Origin: Chloroflexota bacterium
Lineage (GTDB): Bacteria > Chloroflexota > UBA6077
Length of the DNA: 31,009 bases
NCBI GenBank assembly: GCA_023380955.1
Contig: JAMCTB010000010.1
Coordinates: 1-31,009, forward strand
Reading direction: 5' to 3'
In this document: piece after piece, positions 22,879 to 31,009 of the stretch
How the letters are laid out: each line of letters opens with the position of its first letter
How positions within the stretch are numbered: the stretch's first letter is position 1
Notes under the pieces: generated by a model
Database searches by the model: none
Seen by the model: the letters and a program-made list of their open reading frames with translations, nothing else
What the model was told of the DNA's origin: nothing
Translations under genes and position numbers: made by a program

Positions 22879-23920
22879 TCTGGGAGGGCCCGGGTGGGCG
22901 GCGGAGCACCCCGGCCTGGTACAACGCGACGACGACCGCTCCGAGTATCAGCAGGGCTGCAATCAAGGTGTAGAACTTCTGTACCGCTGACAGCGCCAAC
23001 GAGAGCGCCCCCAGGACCGCGCACAGCAGGTAGATCAAGTAGACCACTGCCCGCTGTGAGAGCCCTACCGCCAGCAAGCGATGAGGCAGATGGGCGCCGT
23101 CGCCTCCCTGGAAGGGAGAGCGCCCCCTCAGCGTCCGCTGTAGTATCACCAGACCGGTGTCGAGGATGGGTACCGCCAGGACCATCGTCGTGGTGGCTAT
23201 CTTGGCTCCTCCCAGTATGGCCAGCGCGGCCAGCCCGAAGCCGAGGAACATCGAGCCGGAGGTGCCCATGAATACTTTCGCCGGATGCAGGTTGTGGGGA
23301 AGGAAGCCGGCGCAGGCACCCGCCATGGCCAGCACCAGGACCGCGATGGAGTACTGCTCCAGTTGGATGGAGCGCACCGCCAACACTACCCCGGCGATGC
23401 CGGCTACGCCCGCTGCCACGCCGTCCATCGTATCGATGAAGTTCACCGTGTTCATCATCCCCATAAACCACAGGAACGTGATGGGGAACACGATGACCTC
23501 CGGCAGCACGGCCACGCCGCCGAACGGGTTGGCCACGCTGTCCACGAGGACGCCGAATACCATTGGGACGACTGCAACCACGGCCTGACCCACAAACTGC
23601 GGGAGCGGCCCCAGGCGCAGTATGTCGTCGAGCAGAGCGATGGGCAGGATCAGGAGAGCGCCGAGCAGCACGCCTAAGAGCCGGGTGTATTCGGCAGGGA
23701 ACCGGGGCAGCAATGCCAGGCTGAGCAGGCTGGCCAGAAAAAAGGCGGCGAACATGGCATATCCGCCAGTTCGCGCCACCGTCCGCACCTGTACCTCTCC
23801 GCGGCGAGGCCGGTCCACGATACCCAGGTAGCGGCCCAATCGCTGAGCGGGAGTCACCAGCCAGTAGGTGGCTCCGAACGCTACCAGCGGGACCGTCACC
23901 AGCGCCGCGAGAGCTTCCAC
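22832..23920 (-). CDS. WecA/TagO-like undecaprenyl-phosphate sugar-1-phosphate transferase
   Basis: 362 residues with about ten membrane spans. It starts surface glycan assembly by moving a HexNAc-1-phosphate from UDP-sugar to undecaprenyl phosphate in the inner membrane. Family motifs: DD (Asp98-Asp99) in ALLDDILRLGPLPQF, NFIDTMDG (Asn160, Asp163, Asp166), GTSGSMFLGF near 219, PILDTGLV (Asp254) and GDGAHLPHRLL (273-283), the HxxHR-type loop. The C-terminus is a short Pro/Glu tail. The GTG at 23920 lies one base after the stop of the dehydratase gene, so it is translationally linked; an ATG-type start further upstream would run into that gene. Close in form to WecA, TagO and TarO; sugar not proven. 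Confidence 0.92.
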   Translation of the reverse strand: MEALAALVTVPLVAFGATYWLVTPAQRLGRYLGIVDRPRRGEVQVRTVARTGGYAMFAAFFLASLLSLALLPRFPAEYTRLLGVLLGALLILPIALLDDILRLGPLPQFVGQAVVAVVPMVFGVLVDSVANPFGGVAVLPEVIVFPITFLWFMGMMNTVNFIDTMDGVAAGVAGIAGVVLAVRSIQLEQYSIAVLVLAMAGACAGFLPHNLHPAKVFMGTSGSMFLGFGLAALAILGGAKIATTTMVLAVPILDTGLVILQRTLRGRSPFQGGDGAHLPHRLLAVGLSQRAVVYLIYLLCAVLGALSLALSAVQKFYTLIAALLILGAVVVALYQAGVLRRPPGPSQTNPVQGAEPEPPEQI

Positions 23921-23921
23921 G

Positions 23922-25031
23922 CTAGCCGCGGGCCTGCTGGTTACCCGCAGGCAGGGGTATTCCGGTGTATGCCAGCTCAAGAAGCTGCTTTCGCAGTTCG
24001 GCACGCTCCCTTGCCGCCGCCAGGCTTTCCCAGGCCGTCAATCGAGCGGAGATGGACTCTACAGCGAGAGGCGCAGCGGCCTTCTCAACTATACGCAAGA
24101 TGCCGCGGCATTCCGAGGGCTCGTAGGCTTCGGTGGGGCCGAGCAGTAGCTCGGCCAGCCGCTCGCCGGGTCGAGTGCCGATGTAGTCTACCACGAATTC
24201 ACTGCGCCCGGCGCCGTAACGCTCCCAAAGGCGTTGTGCCACCTGCAGCACCGCCACCGGCTCACCGACGTCTACGGCAATGGTCGCGCCAGGACACGGG
24301 CTGGCCGCCCCGTAGCCCATGAGGAGAAGCGCTTCCCCCTCGGTCATCCAATAGCGCGTCATATCCGGATGCGTCAAGGTCAGGCGCCGGCCTGATGCGA
24401 TCTGGCGAGCGAACGTGTCGATGACGCTGCCGCTCGCCCCCACCACGTTGACCAGCCGCACGACGACGGACTGGGTCTTGTGTTGGCCGGCGTTCAGGCT
24501 GCGCAAGAGGATCTCGGCCACTCGCTTGGTGGCCCCGTACACGCTACACGGCTGTACCGCTTTGTCGCTGGACGGGTACACGAAGCGCTCCACGCCGGTC
24601 TCCATCGCCGCCTGCGCCAGCCGCCACGTCGCCAGCACGTTTGCCGCCACATACTCTTCCGGAAACTCCTCCGCCAAATCGACGTGCTTGTAGGCGGCCA
24701 GGTGAAATACCACGTCCGGTCTGCTCTCGTCCAGCAGCGAGAGCATCCGCTTGCGGTCCCGGATGTCGGCCAGAACGAAGCGCACGCCGTCGCCGGAGAC
24801 GCTCTTTCGCAGCGCGGCGAGGGAATTCTCGTGGTTGTCCACCAGTACCAGCGATGGCGGGCGCAGCGCCGCCAGGTCCCGGGCCAGCGCCGAGCCAAGG
24901 AAGCCTCCCGCGCCGGTTACCAGGAGCCGCTTCGTGGCCAGTTGGCAGGCGTAAGGACCCAGGCCATTTCCGACCGGCTGCCGGCCGAGGAGGTCTGCGG
25001 GGTCTATGCGACCAGGGCGGTCTTCAGGCAC
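23922..25031 (-). CDS. CapD/FlaA1-like nucleotide-sugar dehydratase
   Basis: 369 residues. An extended SDR that would convert a UDP-HexNAc to a 4-keto-6-deoxy sugar. NAD(P) motif TGAGGFLGS at 39-47; FHLAAYKHVDLAEEFPEEYVAANVLAT near 109-135, the dehydratase hallmark; SSDKAVQP at 154-161; YGATK with Tyr165 and Lys169; later RYWMTEGEALLLM and GTRPGERLAELLL. The short form has no membrane domain. In inverting 4,6-dehydratases the YxxxK Tyr is often Met; here it is Tyr, so a retaining reaction is more likely (inference). GTG 25031 has AGGGAGGT just upstream. It overlaps the gene before by 28 bp. Confidence 0.88.
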   Translation of the reverse strand: MPEDRPGRIDPADLLGRQPVGNGLGPYACQLATKRLLVTGAGGFLGSALARDLAALRPPSLVLVDNHENSLAALRKSVSGDGVRFVLADIRDRKRMLSLLDESRPDVVFHLAAYKHVDLAEEFPEEYVAANVLATWRLAQAAMETGVERFVYPSSDKAVQPCSVYGATKRVAEILLRSLNAGQHKTQSVVVRLVNVVGASGSVIDTFARQIASGRRLTLTHPDMTRYWMTEGEALLLMGYGAASPCPGATIAVDVGEPVAVLQVAQRLWERYGAGRSEFVVDYIGTRPGERLAELLLGPTEAYEPSECRGILRIVEKAAAPLAVESISARLTAWESLAAARERAELRKQLLELAYTGIPLPAGNQQARG

Positions 25032-25924
25032 CGCTGTACCTCCCTCATCAAGACGGCGTGGTCCGGGTCAGGCTCGATGGTTTCCGTCACCAGGAAGCGC
25101 ACATCCCTCGCCAGCCGACGTCCCAGCGCCCCCAGGTCCAACTCGCCATCGTAGCAGCCCAGACCCTCGCCGGTTATCCCGCGCGCATTGGAAAGATGAG
25201 CTTCAAACAAATAGCCTTCGACGGCCTCGATGTACCCGTCCAGGCCTGCCACGGAGCGCCGACGATGCCAGAACGCGGCCAGGTGCCTCAAGCCTGGCGG
25301 CACCTCCTCAAGCTGGCAGTTCGCCGCATTTATGTATAGCTGCGCGTGCGAGACGTCGAGCGTGATCCTCAATCCGGGCACCGCATCGCAGAGCGCAATC
25401 ATATCCTCCGGGGCGACCCCCAGAAGGGAGAAGCTGGGCCTCGCCTCCCGCATAAATGCGACGGGCGGCACGTTCTCGATGGTGGCGGTCAGCCCATTCG
25501 CGGCGCAAAGCTCGGTATAAAATTGGAGGAAGCCGAGGCTTCGACCCAGCACGGCCTCCCGGTCGCACGCCTCCAGCTCCTGCAGGGTCTCCCGACATGC
25601 GATGGCGTGGATGACGACGGCTTCGGCACCGATCTGCCGGCCCAGGGACACAAGCCTGCGCAGCACCTCTCGATTGGCCCCGTTATCGACGGTCACGTCG
25701 AAGAAGCGCCCGTCGAGCGAGCGCAGCGGCCCTTCCACCACGTAGGCGAAATCTGGAGCGGGCCGATAGCGACGGATCCGCTCGGCCATGGCTCCGTCGC
25801 CGGCGGCCAGGTCCTCGGCTGCCAGGTAAAGCTCTATGCCGTCGGGCAGGGGGGGCCGGATTCGGTCCATCAGTTGTCTTTCCGTCGGCCTGGCTTTAAG
25901 TAGCGTTTTTCCACCATCTAGCAT
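25004..25924 (-). CDS. TIM-barrel sugar isomerase/epimerase-like protein
   Basis: 306 residues from ATG 25924. The pattern is that of the xylose isomerase-like/AP endonuclease 2 fold: LPDGIELYLAAEDL at strand 1, AEAVVIHA, LTATIENVPP, LRITLDVSHAQLYIN (Asp and His typical metal ligands), YLFEAHLSNARG, and RFLVTETIEPD. Residues suited to bind a divalent metal (Glu, Asp, His) are kept at strand ends. Being inside a sugar-nucleotide cluster, it may isomerise or epimerise a glycan precursor, but members of this fold have many reactions. ATG 25870, with GGAAAG upstream, is an alternative start; the residues before it look like a family helix, so I keep the long form, which overlaps the gene before by 29 bp. 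Confidence 0.75.
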   Translation of the reverse strand: MLDGGKTLLKARPTERQLMDRIRPPLPDGIELYLAAEDLAAGDGAMAERIRRYRPAPDFAYVVEGPLRSLDGRFFDVTVDNGANREVLRRLVSLGRQIGAEAVVIHAIACRETLQELEACDREAVLGRSLGFLQFYTELCAANGLTATIENVPPVAFMREARPSFSLLGVAPEDMIALCDAVPGLRITLDVSHAQLYINAANCQLEEVPPGLRHLAAFWHRRRSVAGLDGYIEAVEGYLFEAHLSNARGITGEGLGCYDGELDLGALGRRLARDVRFLVTETIEPDPDHAVLMREVQRCLKTALVA

Positions 25925-26786
25925 ATTCTGTCAAGCCGTGTATCAGATCGACTTGCGGACAGTATCCGAGCTCGCGCGTCGCCCGCCCGATGTCCGCCAC
26001 GAACTGGTCCTCGGCATCTCCTTCTTCAACTCGGATTCGGGAGCTGGACCTGGTCACCTTACGGACCAGCTCCGCCAGCTCCTGCAGCGATGTGCCCCGC
26101 CCGGTAGCAATATTATAGACATGGCTGGGACGGGCCGGCATCGTCAATGCCTGGATAATGCCGTTGACAGCATCGCCGACATAGGTGAAATCGCGGCATA
26201 CTTTGCTGCGAACAATCATTTCTTCGCCAGCCAGGGCCCGGCGCATCAGAATCGACACCACGCCGCTGGTGCCGCCCACTACGGTCTGGCCCGGCCCATA
26301 CACCGAGAAGAGACGCGTGATTATCCCCGGCAGTTGGTACAACTGGCGGTACATCTCTACCCACTTCTCGGCAATCAGCTTCGAGTAGCCGTACGGCTCG
26401 ACCGGCTGCTTCGGGGCGTCCTCTGCAAGCAGTCCGGCCCGGGGGCCGTACACCCGCTGGCTGGAGACCAGGAGGAAGGGTATCTTCCGGTAGCGGGCTG
26501 CCTCCAGCATATTCAGCGTGCCCTCTGAGTGCAGATGGGCGTAGGCATAGGGCAAATTGAGGGAAGACGAGGCGTCGGCGAGGCCGGCAAGGTGGACGAT
26601 AGCGTCGCCCTGCTCGGCGAATTCACGCGCACGCGGGTTTTGCACGCTGAATTGGCCGTGGGCGGCGGCAGAAGCGGGCCCGCGCGCGGCGCGAGACAAC
26701 GTGTACACCTCATGTCCGCGAACGCTCAGCTCGCGGGTGAGGTGGCTTCCGATGAAGCCAGTTCCCCCCGTCACGACGATTCGCAT
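25896..26786 (-). CDS. NAD-dependent epimerase/dehydratase (SDR)
   Basis: 296 residues, extended SDR of the UDP-glucose 4-epimerase/dehydratase type. NAD-binding TGGTGFIGS (6-14), the usual IVHLAGLAD near 63-71, SSQRVYG (108-114) with the catalytic Ser region, YGYSK with Tyr132 and Lys136, RLFSVYGPGQ near 158, DFTYVGDAVNGI and VYNIATGRGTSL for sugar binding. All catalytic residues are present, in contrast to its upstream neighbour. ATG 26786 has GGAAG 4 nt upstream. It overlaps the genes on both sides (16 and 29 bp). It likely makes an activated sugar for the cell-surface glycan. Confidence 0.9.
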   Translation of the reverse strand: MRIVVTGGTGFIGSHLTRELSVRGHEVYTLSRAARGPASAAAHGQFSVQNPRAREFAEQGDAIVHLAGLADASSSLNLPYAYAHLHSEGTLNMLEAARYRKIPFLLVSSQRVYGPRAGLLAEDAPKQPVEPYGYSKLIAEKWVEMYRQLYQLPGIITRLFSVYGPGQTVVGGTSGVVSILMRRALAGEEMIVRSKVCRDFTYVGDAVNGIIQALTMPARPSHVYNIATGRGTSLQELAELVRKVTRSSSRIRVEEGDAEDQFVADIGRATRELGYCPQVDLIHGLTEYARWWKNAT

Positions 26787-27724
26787 TTCGCTTCCCAGTA
26801 GTCCAGCATCTCTTCCACCCCCGACGCCAGCGTATGGCGTGCCGCGAACCCGTACTCCCCCAAGCGCGAGGCTATGCGCACCTCTCGTTCCCCTCCCACC
26901 GACTCATCGCTGACGACGGCTTGCCGTCCTCGTCGCCGGGCGGCCCCGGCTACTAAGGCTGCGATCTGCCGGACCGAGCACGCCTCAGTGGCCGCATTCA
27001 GGATCGTGAACCCGCCGGACCCTGTAGCCGCCACCGCGGCGCGCAGTGCCGCTGCTGCATCCGCGACGTGGATCAATCCAATGGGCATATGCCCGCCGGG
27101 ATACACGCGGATGGCCTCGCCCCGCAGGGCCTGCAGGCAAAACTTGTTGGGTACGGTCACGAAGCGGTAGTCGTCCTTCATCACGGGGCTGACTCCATAT
27201 GTCACCCCCAGCCGCACCGCTGCACAGCTCACGCTGGAAGTTGCCGCATACATCTCCATCAGCTTCTCGGTGTAGCACTTTGACAGGTGAGATATATCGC
27301 GGAAGGGGCCGTAAGGGGCAGCCTCAGTCACCAGCGCGGGTAAGTCCTCTCCGCAGACCCGCAGCGAGCTGGCGAAGACCAGCCGCCGGACGTCGCGCGC
27401 CGCCATCGCATCCAGGAGGACCCGCGGTGCGACAAGATTGGAGCGTTCCATGTACGCAACAGAGGCCGCTTTGGGATGAGCGCTGGGTTGGGCGGCCAGA
27501 CTGTAGACCGTGTGGACCGGACCGGACAATGCTGCCTCTAACACCTTTGGGTTGGCCACGTCGCCCCGAATGAAACGGACGCCCGGCTGGCGGCGCAGGC
27601 TTCGCGTGTCGGCTGCATTAGTGGAGAAGAAGTTGTCGATGGCTATGACCTCCTCTCCCTCTGCCAGAAGCAATCGCACCAGTTCGCTACCGATGTAGCC
27701 GATACCGGTCACCACAACAGGCAC
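26771..27724 (-). CDS. SDR epimerase-like protein lacking the catalytic Tyr
   Basis: 317 residues from GTG 27724, chosen because GGGAG sits 6-7 nt upstream and the Rossmann strand MPVVVTGIGYIGS follows at once. Motifs: TGIGYIGS, AIDNFF, IRGDVANP, VYSLAAQPSAHP, FASSLRVCGED, RLGVTYG, LIHVADAAAALRAAV and ILNAATEACSV. When aligned with the next gene, its YGYSK block corresponds to SHLSK (145-149), so the catalytic Tyr of YxxxK is Ser while Lys149 is kept. VYG is likewise VCG. It may be inactive, act in a complex with its partner epimerase, or do unusual chemistry. First gene of the glycan operon. Confidence 0.85.
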   Translation of the reverse strand: MPVVVTGIGYIGSELVRLLLAEGEEVIAIDNFFSTNAADTRSLRRQPGVRFIRGDVANPKVLEAALSGPVHTVYSLAAQPSAHPKAASVAYMERSNLVAPRVLLDAMAARDVRRLVFASSLRVCGEDLPALVTEAAPYGPFRDISHLSKCYTEKLMEMYAATSSVSCAAVRLGVTYGVSPVMKDDYRFVTVPNKFCLQALRGEAIRVYPGGHMPIGLIHVADAAAALRAAVAATGSGGFTILNAATEACSVRQIAALVAGAARRRGRQAVVSDESVGGEREVRIASRLGEYGFAARHTLASGVEEMLDYWEAKCESS

Positions 27725-27772
27725 ATTCCACTCCCGCTCATCTCTCCTGCCACACGTCGATATATGCTGCCA

Positions 27773-27778
27773 ATTATA
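27773..27778 (-). promoter_or_regulatory. -10 element for the glycan operon
   Basis: A perfect TATAAT on the minus strand, preceded by CGGG as at mutS2, ends about 48 nt before the GTG at 27724. No good -35 hexamer 16-18 bp upstream. Confidence 0.45.
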
Positions 27779-27891
27779 CCCGACACAGGCGCGCAGCGCT
27801 ACCTCTTTTGGGATGCAGGGGCCTGGAACAGAGTCCGGATTCAGCTCGCCCAGGGAAAAGGCGAACGCAGCCGGCATTGAGGTAATGTAGA

Positions 27892-27927
27892 GCACTCCCC
27901 GTCTCAAAGGTATGGAACGGGGAGTGC
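27892..27927 (-). terminator. Terminator of the rpoA-rpsI operon
   Basis: A perfect 11-bp stem, GCACTCCCCGT and ACGGGGAGTGC with a 14-nt loop, starts 8 bp after the rpsI stop. Only a weak T-containing tail (TCTACATT) follows on the minus strand. Position and stem strength support transcription ending here. Confidence 0.65.
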
Positions 27928-27934
27928 CAGATTG

Positions 27935-28327
27935 CTAACGCTTGGTGTACTGAGGTGCTTTGCGTGCTCGCTTCAGTCCGTACTTCTTGCGTTCCTTGAT
28001 TCGTGCGTCTCGGGTCAGGAGCGTGGTGCGGCGCAGAAGTGGCCGCAGCTCCTCACTCGATTGCACCAGGGCCCGGGCGATGCCGTGGGCGACGGCATCG
28101 GCCTGCGCTGAGACGCCGCCTCCCTGCACTTTGGCTACCACGTTGAACTTGCCCTGCGTCTCGGTGACGGTGAAAGGCTGTTGGATAGCCACCTGCAAGG
28201 CCAGACGAGGGAACACCTCGGCCACTGCCTTTCCGTTGATGGTGACCTGCCCATTGCCGGGATACAGCCGGACCGCGGCGATAGCGGTCTTGCGCTTACC
28301 GGTCCCGTAAAAATAGCTTTGCTCCAC
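27935..28327 (-). CDS. rpsI: 30S ribosomal protein S9
   Basis: 130 residues, normal size. It has the family start YFYGTGKRKTAIAAVRL, the middle GGGVSAQADAVAHGIARAL, and the C-terminal RDARIKERKKYGLKRARKAPQYTKR, whose last Arg reaches the P-site tRNA. GTG start with AGGAGG 11 nt upstream. Last gene of the ribosomal/RNA polymerase operon, 34 bp after rplM. Confidence 0.98.
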   Translation of the reverse strand: MEQSYFYGTGKRKTAIAAVRLYPGNGQVTINGKAVAEVFPRLALQVAIQQPFTVTETQGKFNVVAKVQGGGVSAQADAVAHGIARALVQSSEELRPLLRRTTLLTRDARIKERKKYGLKRARKAPQYTKR

Positions 28328-28361
28328 GCTAAGCCGAACCTCCTATTCTCCTGTGCCGTGC

Positions 28362-28793
28362 CTATTTGTCTTCGACTTTCTTTGGCATCTGGGCCTGGTG
28401 CGGATGCTCCGGTCCCGCGTACACCTTCAATTTGCGCGCCATCGCATCCCCCAGCTTGTTCCTCGGCAACATCCCCCGCACGGCCTTCTCGATCACACGG
28501 GTGGGATTCTGCTCCATCAGCAGGCCCAGACTTACGCTCTTGAGCCCACCGGGATAGCCCGAATGGCGATAGTAGAGTTTGGCTTCCGGCTTGCGGCCGG
28601 TCACCCTAATCTTGGCCGCGTTCACTACTATTACGAAGTCGCCCGTGTCCAGGTGGGGCGCAAAGATCGGTTTGTGCTTGCCCCGCAGGATTGTGGCTAT
28701 CCTCGCCGCCAGCCGGCCAAGGGTCTGGCCGGCCGCATCCACCAGAATCCATTCCCGGTTGATATCCGCTTCTCTCGTGCTATAGGTATTCAC
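28362..28793 (-). CDS. rplM: 50S ribosomal protein L13
   Basis: 143 residues. Hallmarks: [47 protein letters not shown], then [12 protein letters not shown] and [35 protein letters not shown] start with GAGG 9 nt upstream. It overlaps the end of truA by 14 bp and leads into rpsI, the usual L13-S9 pair. Confidence 0.98.
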   Translation of the reverse strand: MNTYSTREADINREWILVDAAGQTLGRLAARIATILRGKHKPIFAPHLDTGDFVIVVNAAKIRVTGRKPEAKLYYRHSGYPGGLKSVSLGLLMEQNPTRVIEKAVRGMLPRNKLGDAMARKLKVYAGPEHPHQAQMPKKVEDK

Positions 28794-29529
28794 TTACATC
28801 TGCCTCTCGATAATAAACGGCCATCAGGCAAAGCCCTTTTGCCGGCACGCTGGGGCCGGCCAACGCCCGATTGCCTTCCAGCAGCATTCTGCCAACTTCG
28901 ATCGGAGCTATCTGCCCCATGCCTACCCGAATCAGTGTTCCTGCGATGCTTCGCACCATCCCGGTCAGGAACGCATTCGCCACCAGGTCCACCAGCACCC
29001 GGTCATCATCCCGGTGGCAGCAGGCCCGCTCCACCGTCCGGACTGTGGTGCCGCCGGCGCCGAAAGTCCGAAAGTCGTGTCTGCCCACCAGGTATTGGCT
29101 GGCCTGGTCCATCGCCCCGACGTCGAGTGGATGCCAGATATGGTGCACGAAGCGACGCTGCAGGGCCGACGGCGCATCTCGGTTCAGTATCGTGTATCGA
29201 TACCACCGGCCCACTGCGCTGTGTCGCGCGTGAAACTTCTCCCCAACCTCCCGCACCCGCCTCACGGCCACATCGTCCGGGAGCACTCCGTTCAGCGCCC
29301 GACCCAGCGCGTCCGCATCGATGTGACTCTGCGTCCGGAAGCTCACCACCTGCCCCAGGGCGTGAGCCCCCGCATCAGTTCGCCCGGCTCCCGCCGCGCG
29401 GATCGACTCTCCGGTCACCTGCCGCAGGGCCGCTTCCAGCTCGCCCTGCACCGTTCGACCTCGGGCCTGCACCTGAAACCCGCAATAGTCGGTCCCGTCG
29501 TACTCGACCACGAGCATCAGGTTCCGCAT
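28780..29529 (-). CDS. truA: tRNA pseudouridine synthase TruA
   Basis: 249 residues. Makes pseudouridine at positions 38-40 of the tRNA anticodon stem. Catalytic Asp52 lies in [16 protein letters not shown]. Other family blocks: [37 protein letters not shown] and [20 protein letters not shown] 29529 has GGAGG 3 nt upstream. It lies between rplQ and rplM, a common arrangement. Confidence 0.97.
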   Translation of the reverse strand: MRNLMLVVEYDGTDYCGFQVQARGRTVQGELEAALRQVTGESIRAAGAGRTDAGAHALGQVVSFRTQSHIDADALGRALNGVLPDDVAVRRVREVGEKFHARHSAVGRWYRYTILNRDAPSALQRRFVHHIWHPLDVGAMDQASQYLVGRHDFRTFGAGGTTVRTVERACCHRDDDRVLVDLVANAFLTGMVRSIAGTLIRVGMGQIAPIEVGRMLLEGNRALAGPSVPAKGLCLMAVYYREADVSEYL

Positions 29530-29554
29530 TTGCCTCCAGCGCTGGTGTACCGGT

Positions 29555-29908
29555 CTACGGGACTAGCTCGATGCGCGCCATTGAAGCGGCGTCGCCCTGC
29601 CTGGGCTCGAGCTTGATTACACGGGTGTATCCCCCCTGGCGGTCGGCGTACCGGGCTGCCAGGACTTCGAACACTTTCCCGGCGATCTTCGGGCCATAGA
29701 CCATCGTCAGCACCGTACGGCGGGCGTGCAGGTCGCCCCGCTTGCCCAGGGTGATTACCCGCTCCGCCATACCCTGTATTTCCTTCGCCTTCGGAAGGGT
29801 CGTTGTTATCTTCTCGTGATCGAGAAGCTCGGTAACCAAGTTGCGGTATAGCGCCAAGCGTTGGCCGGTGGGCCTACCCAGCTTCCTTCCCGTCACGCTA
29901 TGCCTCAT
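29555..29908 (-). CDS. rplQ: 50S ribosomal protein L17
   Basis: 117 residues from ATG 29908: [43 protein letters not shown], the typical start, then the [23 protein letters not shown] end. GAGGAG lies 7 nt upstream of this ATG; an in-frame upstream ATG at 29923 has no family residues. The start codon lies within the end of rpoA (11-bp overlap). Confidence 0.97.
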   Translation of the reverse strand: MRHSVTGRKLGRPTGQRLALYRNLVTELLDHEKITTTLPKAKEIQGMAERVITLGKRGDLHARRTVLTMVYGPKIAGKVFEVLAARYADRQGGYTRVIKLEPRQGDAASMARIELVP

Positions 29909-31009
29909 CTTCGTACTCCTCACCCAGGACTTCTTCGCGCCGTCGGCCTCTTCGGGGTGCGCGCGGCCGGCGCCGTTTGCGTCCGCCCTCTTCTTCCTCT
30001 TCGATCTCGAACACCGGCGTTTCGACGCGCTCCCGAGGCGGTGCCACTTCCACGATGGGAGGAATCTTCAGCTCTTCCTCCTCAGGGACGGCCTCGGCGG
30101 CTGCCTCTGCTGCTTCGGGCTCGATGACCACAGCCGGCCCTGCCTCTTCCAGCTCTTCGGGAGCTACTTCGGCCTCCGCTATTGGCTGTACTTCCTCTTC
30201 CTCTTCCTCCTCCTCTTCTTCCTCTTCCTCAGGGCCGCGCTCAGCGGAAGGAGGAACAGGAGGAATGAACCCGTGGGCAGCCAGCTTCTCTTTCAGCTCG
30301 TCCATCGATTTTCGGCCGAAGTTCCGCACGCCGAGGATATCCTCGTCGCTCATCTCGAGGATTTGCCCAACCGTCGAGATATTGGCGCGCTTCAAGCAGT
30401 TGTAGGCGCGCACCGACAGGTCGAGGTCCTCGATGGGAGTGTTGTAGGCATTGGCCGGTATCGCTCCTGCACCCAGGGCCATTCGCGGCGCCCTGGCCGC
30501 CGCCTTACCGCCCAGGTCGGCCAGCAGCTCCAGGTGCTGCAGAATGATCTGTGCACTCTGCGACACGGCGTCGTCCGGACTCAGCGTGCCGTCAGTCCAA
30601 ACTTCCAGGTCCAGCCGGTCGAAGTCGGTCTGCTGTCCTACCCGAGTATTCTCCACGGTGAAGTTCACCCGCCGCACAGGCGAGAAGATGGCGTCGATCG
30701 GGATCACGCCTATTGTGCCGCCTTCGCGGCTGTCAGCCGGCACGAAGCCGCGTCCCCGCTCCACCGTCAGCTCGAGGGTAAGCCGAGCATCGTCGGAGTC
30801 GAGCGTCGCAATCTGCAGGTCCGGGTTGACGATCTCGACCTCGGGCGGCGCGACGATGTCGGCGGCCGTCACCCGGCCGATTCCCTTCACCTCCAGGCTC
30901 AGGCGCACCGGGTAGTCGGAAAAGGAGCGCAACCGAATCTGCTTGATGTTCAGCAGCAGCTCGGTGGTGTCCTCCTTGACGTGCGGTATGTGCGAGAATT
31001 CGTGGTACA
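29898..31009 (-). CDS. rpoA: RNA polymerase alpha subunit, 5' end outside window, with acidic C-terminal tail
   Basis: The frame runs unbroken to the window edge: before the codon at 30932 it reads [31 protein letters not shown], an alpha-NTD sequence, so the TTG at 30932 is not the start. The alpha-NTD continues with [33 protein letters not shown]. The alpha-CTD is normal: [29 protein letters not shown], then [23 protein letters not shown]. After it comes an extra low-complexity tail of about 120-130 residues. It holds a run of thirteen Glu, Ala/Pro/Glu segments, and a basic patch [15 protein letters not shown] before the acidic end EEYEDEA. Ordinary RpoA stops soon after the CTD. Confidence 0.96.
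   Translation of the reverse strand, partial: YHEFSHIPHVKEDTTELLLNIKQIRLRSFSDYPVRLSLEVKGIGRVTAADIVAPPEVEIVNPDLQIATLDSDDARLTLELTVERGRGFVPADSREGGTIGVIPIDAIFSPVRRVNFTVENTRVGQQTDFDRLDLEVWTDGTLSPDDAVSQSAQIILQHLELLADLGGKAAARAPRMALGAGAIPANAYNTPIEDLDLSVRAYNCLKRANISTVGQILEMSDEDILGVRNFGRKSMDELKEKLAAHGFIPPVPPSAERGPEEEEEEEEEEEEEVQPIAEAEVAPEELEEAGPAVVIEPEAAEAAAEAVPEEEELKIPPIVEVAPPRERVETPVFEIEEEEEGGRKRRRPRAPRRGRRREEVLGEEYEDEA

Noticed and set aside
30190..30235. Glu run in rpoA as a sequencing slip
   Set aside because: The codons are a mixture of GAA and GAG, the frame continues afterward and ends at a stop that overlaps rplQ in the usual way, so a real tail is more likely.

Overview
This looks like a stretch of chromosome from a high-GC bacterium, most likely a Chloroflexota (Dehalococcoidia-like) genome. 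The placement is inference: it rests on the rpoA-rplQ-truA-rplM-rpsI order, the MetF/QueG-like pair, the membrane glycosyltransferases with outside beta-sandwich modules, and many GTG/TTG starts. No rRNA, tRNA or CRISPR array was seen.

Layout. (1) 1-2594: the tail of an unrecognised partial gene, then two minus-strand genes, a QueG-like double-4Fe-4S protein and a methylenetetrahydrofolate reductase (MetF). Two inverted copies of a roughly 120-130 bp palindromic repeat flank the pair. (2) 2595-8701, plus strand: mutS2, a membrane zinc-ribbon protein, a SAM methyltransferase, a secreted Gly/Met-rich protein, and an OmpR-type response regulator with its histidine kinase. The kinase sensor loop is itself Met-rich, which suggests an envelope or metal stress circuit. 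(3) 9036-11791: a compact accessory element with 20-bp terminal inverted repeats and no recognisable transposase or integrase. It carries four genes chained by ATGA overlaps after a DUF6788-like gene, including a divergent HU-like protein and two proteins of 34 and 40 residues. A 700-bp G+C-rich non-coding block and a zinc-finger gene that reads through the right end follow. (4) 11911-16763: two large GT-C membrane glycosyltransferases sharing a C-terminal outside module, present once in the first and three times in the second.

(5) 16871-19400: an amidohydrolase (minus), a NIPSNAP protein and a histidine phosphatase. (6) 19421-22878: mutS and a WecG/TagA-type glycosyltransferase. (7) 22832-27724, minus strand: a surface-glycan cluster with a WecA/TagO-type phosphoglycosyl transferase, a CapD-like dehydratase, a TIM-barrel isomerase and two SDR epimerases, all overlapping or nearly abutting. 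(8) 27935-31009, minus strand: rpoA (5' end outside the window), rplQ, truA, rplM and rpsI, ended by a strong hairpin. RpoA has an unusual acidic tail of about 120-130 residues.

How the parts fit together: WecA would load a sugar phosphate on undecaprenyl phosphate, the WecG-type enzyme would add the next sugar, the dehydratase and epimerases would supply nucleotide sugars, and the GT-C enzymes would act outside the membrane on lipid-linked sugars. The most likely undescribed item is the element at 9036-11791. Its ends are palindromes with an 11-6-11 layout like XerCD dif sites, and six copies of a GGGGGGAAAGACA-like repeat sit just inside the ends.
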